From an uncultured Eubacteriales bacterium (lineage in GTDB: Bacteria; Bacillota; Clostridia; Oscillospirales; Acutalibacteraceae), in the NCBI GenBank assembly GCA_934630515.1, contig CAKTVV010000013.1:1-64000 (forward strand): 64,000 bases of DNA, read 5' to 3'. Each line of letters opens with the position of its first letter. Position 1 is the stretch's first letter. Made by a program: the position numbers and the translations under genes. Below the pieces are notes generated by a model. That model was not told the DNA's origin. It saw only the letters and a list, made by a program, of their open reading frames with translations, and did not search any database. Below, piece by piece: positions 34,673 to 42,874 of the stretch.

Positions 34673-35458
34673 TCAAGCAACCGAAAGGGCTTGCTGTCTG
34701 TGAATTGCAGGCGGCAAGCCCTTCAGCTTTGCCTTGATTCTGCGGTTGTTGTAGTAGTCCAGATATGCAATCAGCTCCTGCTTGAAGTGTTCCATCGATT
34801 TGAACTTCTGCAAATACAGCAGCTCGCCTTTGAGCACTCCAAAGAAGTTTTCAATTACTGCATTGTCCAGACAATTTTCCTTGCGGCTCATGCTCTGCCG
34901 AATACCCTTCTCACGAAGCATCTGCTGATACTGCCTGTGCTGGTACTGCCAGCCTTGGTCAGAATGGAGAATCAGATCCGTTCCATCCGGTATCTTCTGA
35001 AAGGCCTTGTCCAGCATGGTTGTTACCATGCGCAGCACGGGACGATCCGAAATCGTGTAACTGACCAGATCGCTGCTGTGCAGATCAAGAATCGGCGACA
35101 GATACAGCTTTTCGCCGAACAGGCTGAACTCCGTCACATCCGTGACCCATTTCTGATTTGGCTTGTCTGCGTGGAAATCCCGATTCAGCAGATTCGGCGC
35201 AATTTTACCCACGTCTCCCTTATAGGAACGATATTTCTTCATTCGGACACGGCAAACCAGGTCTAATTCCTTCATAAGCCGCTGGACGGTCTTGTGATTC
35301 ACAGAGAAACCTCGACCGTGCAGTGCCGCTGTGATCCGGCGATAGCCGTACCTTCCCTTGTTTTCGTGGTGAATTGCTGTAATTTCATCCTTGACAGACG
35401 TGTATTTGTCCACTTTCTGCATCTGCTTCAAGTGGTAATAAAAGGTTGCACGGGGCAT
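34673..35458 (-). CDS. IS3 family transposase OrfB, DDE catalytic domain
   Basis: 261 residues from ATG 35458; in the functional element it would be made as an OrfAB fusion by -1 frameshifting, and the frame is open upstream of this ATG. Integrase-core residues: first Asp in WVTDVTEF, second Asp in LILHSDQGWQYQ, Glu in NAVIENFFGVLKGE. The N-terminal HTH_21-like GRYGYRRITAALHGRG and the C-terminal LIAYLDYYNNRRIKAKLKGLPPAIHR are standard for IS150-type OrfB. Intact in itself, but without OrfA it probably cannot transpose. Confidence 0.92.
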   Translation of the reverse strand: MPRATFYYHLKQMQKVDKYTSVKDEITAIHHENKGRYGYRRITAALHGRGFSVNHKTVQRLMKELDLVCRVRMKKYRSYKGDVGKIAPNLLNRDFHADKPNQKWVTDVTEFSLFGEKLYLSPILDLHSSDLVSYTISDRPVLRMVTTMLDKAFQKIPDGTDLILHSDQGWQYQHRQYQQMLREKGIRQSMSRKENCLDNAVIENFFGVLKGELLYLQKFKSMEHFKQELIAYLDYYNNRRIKAKLKGLPPAIHRQQALSVA

Positions 35459-35499
35459 TTGAGCGATTGAGAGAAGGAGATTGAGTGCGTGTCTTTGCC

Positions 35500-35864
35500 T
35501 TAGTTCCTGAACTGCCAGCGTTTTTTGTGCCGGCGTCGCTCGTCTTCCAAAACCAAGGCTTGCAATTTTTTAGGTATTCATTCTCCGCTCGCAGCCGCTG
35601 GACTTCTGCCAGCAGATCTTCTTCTACCTCTTTCGGCAGCTGCTTTAGCGGACGACCCTTGCGCCCGCATCCTCGCCGTTCGACAGCAAAGCCTTCCGGA
35701 CCTTCTGTCAGGTAGATCCGCTTCCAGTCTTGTATCCTGTGATGATCGCTGACCTCAAATTGTCTCGCTGTCTCGCAGTAACTTAACTTTTCCTTCAGCA
35801 TGGTTTCTACGACCAGTTTCTTGAGTTATGGTGTGTATCGTTTGTTCGGTACTCCCTTTGGCAT
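35500..35864 (-). pseudogene. IS3 family transposase OrfA, broken
   Basis: Begins ATG 35864 after GGGGTGAT with MPKGVPNKRYTP, then codon 13 is TAA (35828-35826) where GAA is expected; reading resumes LKKLVVETMLKEKLSYCETARQFEVSDHHRIQDW. A second defect lies at the AAAAAA run in ENEYLK: one A appears missing, and restoring it gives KLQALVLEDERRRHKKR up to TAA at 35502-35500. Where the frames would then pass to OrfB there is another A6 run (ACAAAAAACG) suited to programmed -1 slippage. So the copy has a nonsense and a frameshift mutation. Confidence 0.85.
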
Positions 35865-35921
35865 AAAAATCACCCCACTTGTTAGACATTATATCACTTT
35901 GTCTAACAAATGGGGTGCAGT

Positions 35922-36314
35922 TCACAACTCGGCTGGCTCTATTTTCTTCTTCATTTGAGGCTCCTTGGGTGGTCGTCCTCTTCGTTGCCTGGCCAATCCC
36001 CCATACCCCTCTATTTTATACCGCTTGACCCACTGCCGCAATAGGCTGTCTTCTATTCCTGATGAAAATGCTGCTTCTTTGTACGATGCTCCTGCCAGAA
36101 CTTTTGCTACCAGCTCATACTTTTCTTCTACTGTCCATACCTTGCATTGCATCTTGTGTCGCAACGCATCCGGACCACAGGATTCTTCTATCCTGAACCA
36201 CTTACAAATTATTTTGTGAAAGTTCCCTTCTTGTATGCCCTCTGGCGTTTCTGGCCATTTCCCTTCCCGATACATTTTCACGCACATTCGCTTGTACTCA
36301 CAGCTGTATTTCAT
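35922..36314 (-). pseudogene. Truncated IS3 OrfA-like helix-turn-helix protein
   Basis: 130 residues: MKYSCEYKRMCVKMY, a first helix-turn-helix, then KYELVAKVLAGASYKEAAFSSGIEDSLLRQWVKRYKIEGYGGL and the basic RQRRGRPPKEPQMKKK tail, a typical OrfA of IS3/IS150-type elements. The last codon before the stop joins the inserted IS: the stop (TGA, 35924-35922) is made of the IS end bases. The reading frame was therefore cut by insertion and its C-terminus lost. Confidence 0.8.
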
Positions 36315-36357
36315 ATAGCAATACCCCCAACACTGGGTGTCCAGTATTGGGGGTACA
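35925..36357 (-). mobile_element. Remnant of a second IS3-type element
   Basis: Holds the 5' part of another OrfA plus an upstream inverted repeat, TACCCCCAAcACTGG (36322-36336) with CCAGTaTTGGGGGTA (36341-36355). The likely end is near 36357, reading TGTACCCCCAATACTGG on the minus strand. The rest of the element, including any OrfB, is absent on the far side of the inserted IS. Confidence 0.6.
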
Positions 36358-36390
36358 TATCAGTAAACAGGGGCGCTTTTGGATTCGGTT

Positions 36391-37122
36391 TTACGCAAAG
36401 AAGATGGTGTCGAACAGGGCACAGGCGAACCACTCGTGCATTTCCCGATCCGGGTGGTTGACGTGGTTGCACAGACGGTAGGTCATATCGGCTCCGGCGG
36501 TCTCCAGCGCCATCCAGCGGGCGTTATAGTCGCAGAACAGGGCGCCCTCCTCCTGCGCTGCCTTGCCGCCGGCGGCGAAATACGTGCGGTCCCAGCCCCT
36601 TTCGTGGTTGCGGGCGCAGCTCTCGGCGATGCCCCGCAGGGACTCGGTCTGGATGCGGGTGTCCACATACTTGGCTACGCCGTTATCGCTGAAGAAAATC
36701 ACCTCGGTGCCGTCCTGTCTGGCTCGGCGCACGATGCTGCGGATAGCGTCGGTATAGAGGGATAATCCCTCCTCGCCGCCACCGCAATCGTTCAGCCCAA
36801 AGGAGACGATCAGCAGATCCGGGTGGAACGCCATCACGTCCCGCTCCATGCGGGCGTAGCCGCCGGGGGCATTGTCGCCGCTGATGCCGGCGTTGATGAT
36901 ATTCAGATAGACCCGGGGAAAGAAGTAGTTGATCTTTTCCTTCAGCCGCTGGATGTAGCTGTAGGGCGGGTCGTAGACCACATCGAAGCCGTTCTCGCCG
37001 GTGCGGAACAGCTCAAAACAGCCTTGGGTCACACTGTCCCCTAATACGGCGATGGTGACGGGGCCGTTGCCCTTGGGGTCGGCGTTGCAGCGCTTAATTT
37101 TCTCCACAAATGACGGTATCAT
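36391..37122 (-). CDS. SGNH/GDSL hydrolase
   Basis: 243 residues, cytoplasmic (no signal peptide). Blocks: TIAVLGDSVTQG (catalytic Ser), IINAGISGDNAPGGYARM (Gly block), IVSFGLNDCGGGEEGLS (Asn block) and CNHVNHPDREMHEWFA, the form of the last block seen in a subfamily with NHPN--MH. Probably removes acyl groups from sugars taken up by the cell; the substrate is not evident. It has its own sigma-A promoter and is divergent from the GH18 gene. Confidence 0.87.
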   Translation of the reverse strand: MIPSFVEKIKRCNADPKGNGPVTIAVLGDSVTQGCFELFRTGENGFDVVYDPPYSYIQRLKEKINYFFPRVYLNIINAGISGDNAPGGYARMERDVMAFHPDLLIVSFGLNDCGGGEEGLSLYTDAIRSIVRRARQDGTEVIFFSDNGVAKYVDTRIQTESLRGIAESCARNHERGWDRTYFAAGGKAAQEEGALFCDYNARWMALETAGADMTYRLCNHVNHPDREMHEWFACALFDTIFFA

Positions 37123-37156
37123 AGCGTATCCCTCTCTTTATATGTTGGATGGCTTT

Positions 37157-37185
37157 ATTGTACTGATCCGATCTGACTCTGTCAA
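37157..37185 (-). promoter_or_regulatory. Promoter of cytoplasmic SGNH gene
   Basis: Minus strand TTGACA (37185-37180), 17-bp spacer, TACAAT (37162-37157). Confidence 0.82.
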
Positions 37186-37206
37186 TTGCTTATATTCACC
37201 TTTTTG

Positions 37207-37235
37207 GGATATTTTCCGTCCGGATTGCATAGATA
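37207..37235 (+). promoter_or_regulatory. Sigma-E-like promoter of GH18 spore lysin
   Basis: GGATATT (37207-37213), 14-bp spacer, CATAGATA (37228-37235). Close to the sigma-E consensus. It leaves a leader of only about 12 nt, containing GGGAGG. Confidence 0.55.
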
Positions 37236-37253
37236 TGGGCGGGAGGGATGTCT

Positions 37254-38540
37254 ATGATCGAAACCGTCCGCCCCGGAGATACCGTCGGCTCTGTGGCTGC
37301 CCGGCTGGAGGTGCCGGAGGATCTGTTGGCGGAGCTGAACGGCATCACGGTGAACACACCGCTGGTGGTGGGGCAGGCGCTGGTGGCGCTGACGCCGGAG
37401 GTGCAGTATACCGTGCTGCCCGGGGATACGCTGTATTCCATTGCCCGGGCGTTTTCCACCTCGGTGGTGCAGCTGTATCGCAATAACCCCGGCTTGGGCG
37501 GCAGTCCGCAGGTGGAGGTGAACCGCACGCTGGTGATCCGCTTCCGGGAGGAGCCGTCCCGTCCGCTGGCGGTGAATGCCTATGCGTATCCCTCTATCGC
37601 CGGGGCGCTGCTGGATGAGACCCTGCCGTATCTGACGTATTTCACGCCGTTTACCTACGGCTTTACCCTGTCCGGTGAGCTGATCCCGCCGCCGGACGAG
37701 GGGATGATTGCCCGGGCGCTCCGCTATGGGGTCACTCCCTGGATGCACCTGTCCACCCTGACGGAGCAGGGAAATTTCAGCAGTGAGCTGGGGCTGGCGC
37801 TGCTGCGGGATCCGGCGGCGCAGGTGGCGCTCACCGCCAATATCCTGCGCACCATGGAGGAGAAGAATTATCAGGGGCTGGATGTGGATTTTGAGTTTCT
37901 CGGCGCCGAGGGGGCGGCGCCGTATGCGGCGTTTATCGCCGCTCTGCGGCAGCAGCTGTCGCCGCTGGGCTACGAGGTGGTGGTGGCGCTGGCGCCGAAG
38001 GTGCGGGCGGATCAGCCCGGAACGCTGTATGAGGGACACGACTATGCCGCATTGGGTGCGGCGGCAGACGGGGTGCTGCTGATGACCTATGAGTGGGGCT
38101 ATACCTACGGGCCGCCCATGGCGGTGGCGCCGATCCCGTCGGTGCGGCGGGTGCTGGACTATGCCGTTACGGTCATTCCCCGGGAAAAGATCTTCATGGG
38201 CGTGCCTACCTATGGCTACGATTGGCCGCTGCCCTATACGCCGGGTGTCACGATGGCCCGCAGCCTGTCCAACCCCGAGGCGGTGGAGCTGGCGCTGACC
38301 TATGGGGCGGAAATTCAGTTCGATCCCGCCGTCAAGGCGCCGTATTTCGTGTATACGGCGGCGGGGGTCGCCCACGAGGTGTGGTTCGAGGACGCCCGCA
38401 GCATCGCTGCCAAGCTGGAGCTGGTGGGGGAATACGGCTTCCGGGGGATCGGCTACTGGAATCTGGATCGTCCCTTTCCCCAGAATTGGAGCCTGCTCAA
38501 CAGCCGCTATCGGGTGGAAAATAAGGGGCGTACCCCCTGA
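37254..38540 (+). CDS. LysM-GH18 spore peptidoglycan N-acetylglucosaminidase (SleL/YaaH type)
   Basis: 428 residues from ATG 37254; the ATG at 37248 is too close to GGGAGG. Two LysM repeats: residues 1-45 (TVRPGDTVGSVAARLEVPEDLLAELNG) and 50-98 (YTVLPGDTLYSIARAFSTSVVQLYRNN). GH18 barrel 105-428 with catalytic GLDVDFEFL (DxDxE), LMTYEWGYTYGPPMAVAP and GYWNLDRPFP. Such enzymes sit in the spore coat/cortex and degrade cortex muropeptides at germination. No signal peptide, as usual for mother-cell-made spore lysins. The upstream sigma-E-like promoter supports that role. Confidence 0.9.
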   Translation: MIETVRPGDTVGSVAARLEVPEDLLAELNGITVNTPLVVGQALVALTPEVQYTVLPGDTLYSIARAFSTSVVQLYRNNPGLGGSPQVEVNRTLVIRFREEPSRPLAVNAYAYPSIAGALLDETLPYLTYFTPFTYGFTLSGELIPPPDEGMIARALRYGVTPWMHLSTLTEQGNFSSELGLALLRDPAAQVALTANILRTMEEKNYQGLDVDFEFLGAEGAAPYAAFIAALRQQLSPLGYEVVVALAPKVRADQPGTLYEGHDYAALGAAADGVLLMTYEWGYTYGPPMAVAPIPSVRRVLDYAVTVIPREKIFMGVPTYGYDWPLPYTPGVTMARSLSNPEAVELALTYGAEIQFDPAVKAPYFVYTAAGVAHEVWFEDARSIAAKLELVGEYGFRGIGYWNLDRPFPQNWSLLNSRYRVENKGRTP

Positions 38541-38592
38541 AGGTCTTGCACCGGAGCGGAAGCTGTGGTACAATAGCCGTGAGGTGAGCGGC

Positions 38593-38769
38593 ATGGGCTA
38601 TATCTGTGAGGATTGCGAAAACTACGATTATGACGAAGAATGCGAGGATTATGTGTGCGCCGTGGACATGGATATGGACGATCTGGAGCAGTTCGTGCTG
38701 TCCCGGCAGACCCGCTGTCCGTATTATCGAGTGCGGGACGATTACCGCATCGTGCGCCGCCAGAATTAA
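38593..38769 (+). CDS. Small Cys-rich acidic protein (DUF6472-like)
   Basis: 58 residues. Cys pairs in YICEDCENYDYDEECEDYVC and a late CPYYRVRDDYRIVRRQN; the middle is VDMDMDDLEQFVLSRQ. The CxxC-x8-C-x4-C plus CPYY arrangement suggests a metal-binding knot. I recognise it as the DUF6472-type family widespread in Clostridia, function unknown. GAGGTGAG lies 5 bp before the ATG. It starts 52 bp after the GH18 gene. Confidence 0.75.
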   Translation: MGYICEDCENYDYDEECEDYVCAVDMDMDDLEQFVLSRQTRCPYYRVRDDYRIVRRQN

Positions 38770-38772
38770 AGC

Positions 38773-38804
38773 AGAAACCACACCGGGTAACCGGTGTGGT
38801 TTCT
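38773..38804. terminator. Terminator after DUF6472-like gene
   Basis: AGAAACCACACCGG pairs perfectly with CCGGTGTGGTTTCT around GTAA, then TTT; shared by convergent genes. Confidence 0.92.
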
Positions 38805-38865
38805 TTTAGCGGCTTTGCAGGTATTGAAAAGCAGGGGAGCGGCGGATATGGTCGAAGATGTCCTC

Positions 38866-39126
38866 CTACGGCAGCTCCCAGACGGTTTCGTTCAATGCTC
38901 GGGTCTCTGCTGAGGCCCGGCAGAGCAGGTCGGCTCGGGTCTCCTGCGGCTCTCCGGCGCCATCGGTGTATTGCCGGATCAGCGATAGGCAAAACCGATC
39001 GCCCCTGTCGGTCTGCACCGTCCGGGTCTCGTAGAGCACCGCCGAGTCCCGCTGCGGGATCCAGCAGCGGGTTTCAAACGCTGCCAGCACCGTTTCCGGG
39101 GTGAGGGCTTTGGTCTGCCCGGTCAT
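38866..39126 (-). CDS. Small hypothetical protein coupled to HAAS protein
   Basis: 86 residues; ATG 39126 overlaps the HAAS stop as ATGA, indicating translational coupling. Sequence MTGQTKALTPETVLAAFETRCWIPQRDSAVLYETRTVQTDRGDRFCLSLIRQYTDG is soluble and unrecognised. A longer reading of the same frame to 39576 merely overlaps the HAAS gene. Third member of a PadR-HAAS-small protein operon. Confidence 0.6.
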   Translation of the reverse strand: MTGQTKALTPETVLAAFETRCWIPQRDSAVLYETRTVQTDRGDRFCLSLIRQYTDGAGEPQETRADLLCRASAETRALNETVWELP

Positions 39127-39842
39127 TGGAACCAGCCCCACACATGCCAGAATTGCACAGAGCCGGCGGCCAGCGTACACGCCACATACCCGACGATGAA
39201 GCACACCGCAAACACCAGCAGGCTCACCAGCGCCACCAGCCGCAGCCGCTGCTTGCGGGCGGAGCTGAACTGGGGATGGATCGCCAGCGGCGGCAGCACC
39301 GCCTTTTGGGCGGCGGCAGCCAGTGCATTGTGGTGGAACCGGCCGTAGGCACGGCACAGCTGCCGCATAAAAGCAAAATAATATACCGTGCCCACCACCG
39401 TCAAGGCGGTCAGCGCCGCAAACAGGAGGGCGAAAATGCAGGCGCAGGGATACGGCATAGCGGGCACGGAGATCCCCTCCAGCCGTCCCAGATCGCCCGC
39501 CAGCGTTATCGCTAATGCGCCGAATGAGGGAATGAGCACCACCAGCACCACGGCAAAGGATGCCAGCAGCACGCACAGGAGACCGAAAAAGAGATCCAGC
39601 ACCCCTAAGCCGATGCCGGTCAGCGCTTTTTTGCCGGTGGGGGCGCTTTTCGGCTCCGCAGCGTATTGGGCGGCGATCTGGCGGGGGTCGCCCAGCTTGG
39701 CGGCGATCTCCTCCTCCGAGCAGCCGTCCGCCCGCTTAAAGGCAAAATGCTCTGCGTATTCCTCCCGGATGTCTGCTACATCCGCCACCTCCCGGCGGTT
39801 TAGCTCGTCCTCTAAAATATGCAGAAATTCATTCTCAGTCAT
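39123..39842 (-). CDS. HAAS/DUF1700 family membrane protein
   Basis: 239 residues from ATG 39842, with GGAGG 9 bp upstream; its start lies inside the PadR gene. The N-terminal HAAS helical domain (1-65: MTENEFLHILEDELNRREVADVADIREEYAEHFAFKRADGCSEEEIAAKLGDPRQIAAQY) is the signature of DUF1700 proteins. Four hydrophobic helices follow (about 80-110, 130-155 and 205-228). These proteins are regularly coded with PadR repressors and are thought to sense membrane or envelope stress; direct function unknown. Confidence 0.88.
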   Translation of the reverse strand: MTENEFLHILEDELNRREVADVADIREEYAEHFAFKRADGCSEEEIAAKLGDPRQIAAQYAAEPKSAPTGKKALTGIGLGVLDLFFGLLCVLLASFAVVLVVLIPSFGALAITLAGDLGRLEGISVPAMPYPCACIFALLFAALTALTVVGTVYYFAFMRQLCRAYGRFHHNALAAAAQKAVLPPLAIHPQFSSARKQRLRLVALVSLLVFAVCFIVGYVACTLAAGSVQFWHVWGWFQ

Positions 39843-40155
39843 GATTCTCATCCTCCAATATCGTTTTTACCGAATCGGCGAACCGCAGATAGGCGGTGCG
39901 ATCCTCCTCGTAGGTCTGCTGTCCCAGCTCCGTCAGAGAATAATACTTGCGGGGCGGACCGCCGCTTTCCTCCTGCAGATAGGTGGTCAGCAGCCCATCG
40001 GTCTTTAGCTTGCGCAGGATGGGGTACACTGTGCCGTCGGCGATGTCGATCTGACGGGACAGCGCTTCGGAGATCTCGTAGCCGTAGCGATCCCGCCCCT
40101 TCAGCAGCGCCAGCACGCATAGCTCCAGCACGCCTTTTTTATATTGATTGTTCAC
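39835..40155 (-). CDS. PadR family transcriptional regulator
   Basis: 106 residues, the short PadR-s2 type. Winged helix: GVLELCVLALLKGRDRYGYEISEALSRQIDIADGTVYPILRKLKTDGLLTTYLQEESGGPPRKYYSLTELGQ, followed by one dimerisation helix. It probably represses its own operon: the -10 box is flanked by a matched inverted repeat. The HAAS gene begins within its last codons. Confidence 0.92.
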   Translation of the reverse strand: MNNQYKKGVLELCVLALLKGRDRYGYEISEALSRQIDIADGTVYPILRKLKTDGLLTTYLQEESGGPPRKYYSLTELGQQTYEEDRTAYLRFADSVKTILEDENHD

Positions 40156-40194
40156 GGAAGCTCTCCTTTTGCTTTCAGATGTGATGCATCATCC

Positions 40195-40230
40195 ACTACT
40201 ATATTATATTTAGTAGTTTTGAAAAGTCAA
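40195..40230 (-). promoter_or_regulatory. PadR-operon promoter with operator-like palindrome
   Basis: Minus strand TTGACT (40230-40225), 16-bp spacer, TATAAT (40208-40203). ACTACTA (40195-40201) and TAGTAGT (40211-40217) form a perfect inverted repeat centred on the -10 box, as expected for autorepression. Confidence 0.75.
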
Positions 40231-40287
40231 TAGTTTTTTCAACAATTTTTTGGATCTGTATTTTCCGGTATAGGGGCATAATAGTAA

Positions 40288-40317
40288 AAGCTCCGCCGTC
40301 CATAGACGGCGGAGCTT
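40288..40317 (-). terminator. Terminator of DUF554 operon
   Basis: AAGCTCCGCCGTC pairs with GACGGCGGAGCTT; on the minus strand it is followed by TTACTATT. Confidence 0.85.
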
Positions 40318-40332
40318 GGCAGCGGATAAGCC

Positions 40333-41055
40333 TTAAAGAAACAAGGCGAGCAGCACGGCGATCGGCAGCGACGGCAGCAGATTGGCGACCTTGATGGTGC
40401 GGGGCCAGACTAAATTGATACCTACGCAGAATATGAGAATATTTCCCACCATGGAAAGGGCATCCAGCACCGGATCGGTGACGCAGCCGGACAGCAGCGC
40501 CGCCAACAGGGTCATGCCGCCCTGAAGCAGCGCCAGCGGAAGGAAAGCGAAGATGCAGCCCTTTCCCAGCGAGGCAGCCATGATCAGCACTACGATCAGA
40601 TCGATGACGGCTTTGGCGACCAGGATGGAATGGTCGCCGGATACGCCGTCCTGAATGGAGCCTAAGATCCCCATGGCGCCGATGCTGACGGTCAGCGAGG
40701 CGGACAGAAATCCGGTGGTGAACCGGCTGTCTCCGTCGCTGCCGGTCTTGTGGCGCAGCCAGTTGCCCAGGCGCTCAAACCAGCCGTCGATGTCCAGCAG
40801 CTCCCCGATGAGAGCGCCGCCGGCCAGAGAGACCACCACCGGGATGGTGCCGATGGTGGTGAGCGTCTCGCCGTCGGCGGCTGGCACCAGCATTTTGGAT
40901 AGGGTCCCTGCCAGCCCCAGAAACATCACGGCAAAGCCGGTGGCTTTCAATATGGTTTCCTGCCAGCTTTCCCGGAGGAAGCGCTTGCAGCCGATTCCCA
41001 GCAGCCCGCCGAGGATAACGGCAGCCGCATTGATGATCGTTCCCAGTCCTCGCAT
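40333..41055 (-). CDS. DUF554 family membrane protein
   Basis: 240 residues from ATG 41055. Begins MRGLGTIINAAAVILGGLLGIGCKRF, the typical DUF554 N-terminus, and continues with FTTGFLSASLTVSIGAMGILGSIQDG, the family's most conserved block, and NILIFCVGINLV. Six to seven hydrophobic helices; an integral inner-membrane protein of unknown function, possibly a transporter. The start overlaps the GNAT stop by a few bases in effect, so the two are coupled. Confidence 0.88.
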   Translation of the reverse strand: MRGLGTIINAAAVILGGLLGIGCKRFLRESWQETILKATGFAVMFLGLAGTLSKMLVPAADGETLTTIGTIPVVVSLAGGALIGELLDIDGWFERLGNWLRHKTGSDGDSRFTTGFLSASLTVSIGAMGILGSIQDGVSGDHSILVAKAVIDLIVVLIMAASLGKGCIFAFLPLALLQGGMTLLAALLSGCVTDPVLDALSMVGNILIFCVGINLVWPRTIKVANLLPSLPIAVLLALFL

Positions 41056-41060
41056 GGCGT

Positions 41061-41555
41061 TTATTCCGCACTCCATTCATAGTTGACGATATCCAGCCAG
41101 CGTCCGAATTTCTGTCCGACGGCATGGAGGGTGCCGCTGCAGCGGAACCCCATCTGCTCGTGTAAGCGGATGCTGGCGGCATTTTCGCCGGTGATGACCG
41201 ACACCACCGTGTGGATAGCGGGATCTTGCTTGGCGGCGGCAAGGATCGCCTCCATCAGCGCCCGGGCGATCCCCCGGCGGCGATAGTCCGGGTGGACATA
41301 GATGGATAGCTCCACCGTGGTGCGGTAGGCTTCCTTTTCCCGATAGGGGGACAGGCTGGCGTAGCCCACCGCCCGTCCGTCCTCCTCCGCTACCAGCAGC
41401 GGGTGGTTGTCCCGCCCGTGCCGCTCCATCCACCGCTGCCATTCCTCCGGGGTCTTCTCCTGCAGATCGAAGGTGGCGGTGTTGTGGGTGATCTCATAGT
41501 TCATGATCTCCAGCAGATCGGTGGCGTCCTCCGGCCGCCCGGTGCGTATTTGCAT
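41061..41555 (-). CDS. GNAT acetyltransferase, phosphinothricin-acetyltransferase-like
   Basis: 164 residues. N-terminal MQIRTGRPEDATDLLEIMNYEITHNTATFDLQEKTPEEW matches the Pat/Bar-like branch. The acetyl-CoA loop is HPDYRRRGIARALMEAIL, followed by VVSVITGENAASIRLHEQMGFRCSGTLHAVGQKFGRWLDIVNYEW. Members acetylate amino groups of small molecules such as methionine sulfone or phosphinothricin analogues; the natural substrate here is unknown. First gene of a two-gene unit with DUF554. Confidence 0.88.
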   Translation of the reverse strand: MQIRTGRPEDATDLLEIMNYEITHNTATFDLQEKTPEEWQRWMERHGRDNHPLLVAEEDGRAVGYASLSPYREKEAYRTTVELSIYVHPDYRRRGIARALMEAILAAAKQDPAIHTVVSVITGENAASIRLHEQMGFRCSGTLHAVGQKFGRWLDIVNYEWSAE

Positions 41556-41594
41556 ATGGCTCTCTCCTTATTGACCGCATCTGCACCTTATATT

Positions 41595-42734
41595 TTATAG
41601 TCCCAGCGCCTCATACGTCAGATCCCGCACCGGAATGTGCATCGCCCCGAACCGGCTGGGCCAGTTCAGCACATGCTGGGTGTAGACGATGGCGACCTGC
41701 GGGGTGGGATCCATGAGAATGTAAGACCCGGCGGCGCCGTCCCAGCCGAATTCGCCTAAGCAGCTGCGCTGCCCGGCGCTGCGGTCGATGAGGGTGCGCA
41801 CCCCCAGCCCGTAGCCGTAGCCGGCACCGGCGGCGCAGGAAAAGGTATTGTGCATCACATAGCTGCCCATCTGCTGGGTGCGGATCTGATCGACGGTTTC
41901 GGGGCGCAGCAGGCGAGCGCCGTTTGCCGCCTGTCCGCCGCACGCCATGGCGGCGGCAAACCGCCCGTAATCCGTCAGCGAGGATACGAGCCCGGCGCCG
42001 CCGCTCTCGTATTGCGCCGACAGCTGAAAGCCGGCATTTTCCTTGGCGATGGGTACGATCTGCTTCTCGCCGTTGACGGTGTATTGGTCCGCAATGCGGG
42101 CATACTGCCCGGGGGTGGGGAAAAAGCCGGTATCCGTCATCCCCAGCGGGCGGAAGATGTGCTCCTGCAGATAGTCCCCGAAGCGCTGCCCGGAGACCAC
42201 CTCCACCACCGCCGCCAGCACGTCGTGGCATAGGCTGTATTGGAATTGCTGCCCCGGAGGAAAGGATAACGGCTCCCGAATGAACGCCGCCGCCATCTGC
42301 CGGGTGGTGGCGTTGTTGCCGGTCTGCTCCCGCACCGCCCGGATCGCCTCGGTGTTCAGGCTGTAGGTCAGCCCAGCGGACATGGTGAACAGGTGGCGCA
42401 GCCGCATGGTATCGCCTACCGCTGTCGGCTGCCCGTCCTGCAGATAGTACGCCTCGGCGTATTCCGGCAGGTACCGGCATACCGGGTCGTCCAGATCCAT
42501 TTTCCCCTGCTCCACCAGCTGCATGGCGGCGGTCACGGTGATGGGCTTGGTGCAGGAATAGAGGTAGTAGAGGTCGTTTTCCGCCACCGGACGGGTCTGC
42601 GCCCGGTCGGCATAGCCGACGCAGGCGGAATAGACCGGCTCCCCGTGCCGATAGACGGCGACAGCGCACCCGGGTACCCCTTTTTCCCGGTGCAGCTGCT
42701 CCAGATAGGCCTGCAGCTGTGAAAAATCGCTCAT
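41595..42734 (-). CDS. Serine hydrolase, beta-lactamase class C-like
   Basis: 379 residues from ATG 42734 (AAGGAG 8 bp upstream). Catalytic SxxK in LYSCTKPITVTAAMQL (about residue 64), the second motif at YSLCHDVLAAVVEVVSG (YSL, about 178) and a third-motif region FGWDGAAGSYILMDP where HxG or KTG would be. No signal peptide, so it is cytoplasmic and more likely an esterase or peptidase than a true beta-lactamase. Monocistronic. Confidence 0.87.
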   Translation of the reverse strand: MSDFSQLQAYLEQLHREKGVPGCAVAVYRHGEPVYSACVGYADRAQTRPVAENDLYYLYSCTKPITVTAAMQLVEQGKMDLDDPVCRYLPEYAEAYYLQDGQPTAVGDTMRLRHLFTMSAGLTYSLNTEAIRAVREQTGNNATTRQMAAAFIREPLSFPPGQQFQYSLCHDVLAAVVEVVSGQRFGDYLQEHIFRPLGMTDTGFFPTPGQYARIADQYTVNGEKQIVPIAKENAGFQLSAQYESGGAGLVSSLTDYGRFAAAMACGGQAANGARLLRPETVDQIRTQQMGSYVMHNTFSCAAGAGYGYGLGVRTLIDRSAGQRSCLGEFGWDGAAGSYILMDPTPQVAIVYTQHVLNWPSRFGAMHIPVRDLTYEALGL

Positions 42735-42874
42735 ATGCTCACGCTCCTTGTAATACAATGCACTTTAGCACGGCTTTTTCGGCTTGTCAACCCCTTTTTC
42801 ATTGACACGCCGCCCGAACCGCCGTATAATAAGCACCGACGAATGTTGATCACCGATGAAAGAGGAATTCAACT

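Larger units (their letters stand above)
34627..35924 (-). mobile_element. IS3 family (IS150-type) insertion sequence, decayed
   Basis: About 1.3 kb bounded by imperfect terminal inverted repeats: 21 of 28 outermost bases match, including TGAA at the tip and GTTAGACAAAG inside, and the element has the TG...CA ends usual for IS3. It encodes OrfA and OrfB on the minus strand. OrfB is intact, OrfA is broken twice. The flanking bases (ACG left, CAA right) show no target duplication. Insertion interrupts the OrfA gene of another element, whose 3' part is missing. Confidence 0.88.

Noticed and set aside
38866..39576. 236-residue reading of the small gene after the HAAS gene
   Set aside because: It would overlap most of the HAAS gene; the ATG at 39126 overlapping the HAAS stop is the normal coupled start.
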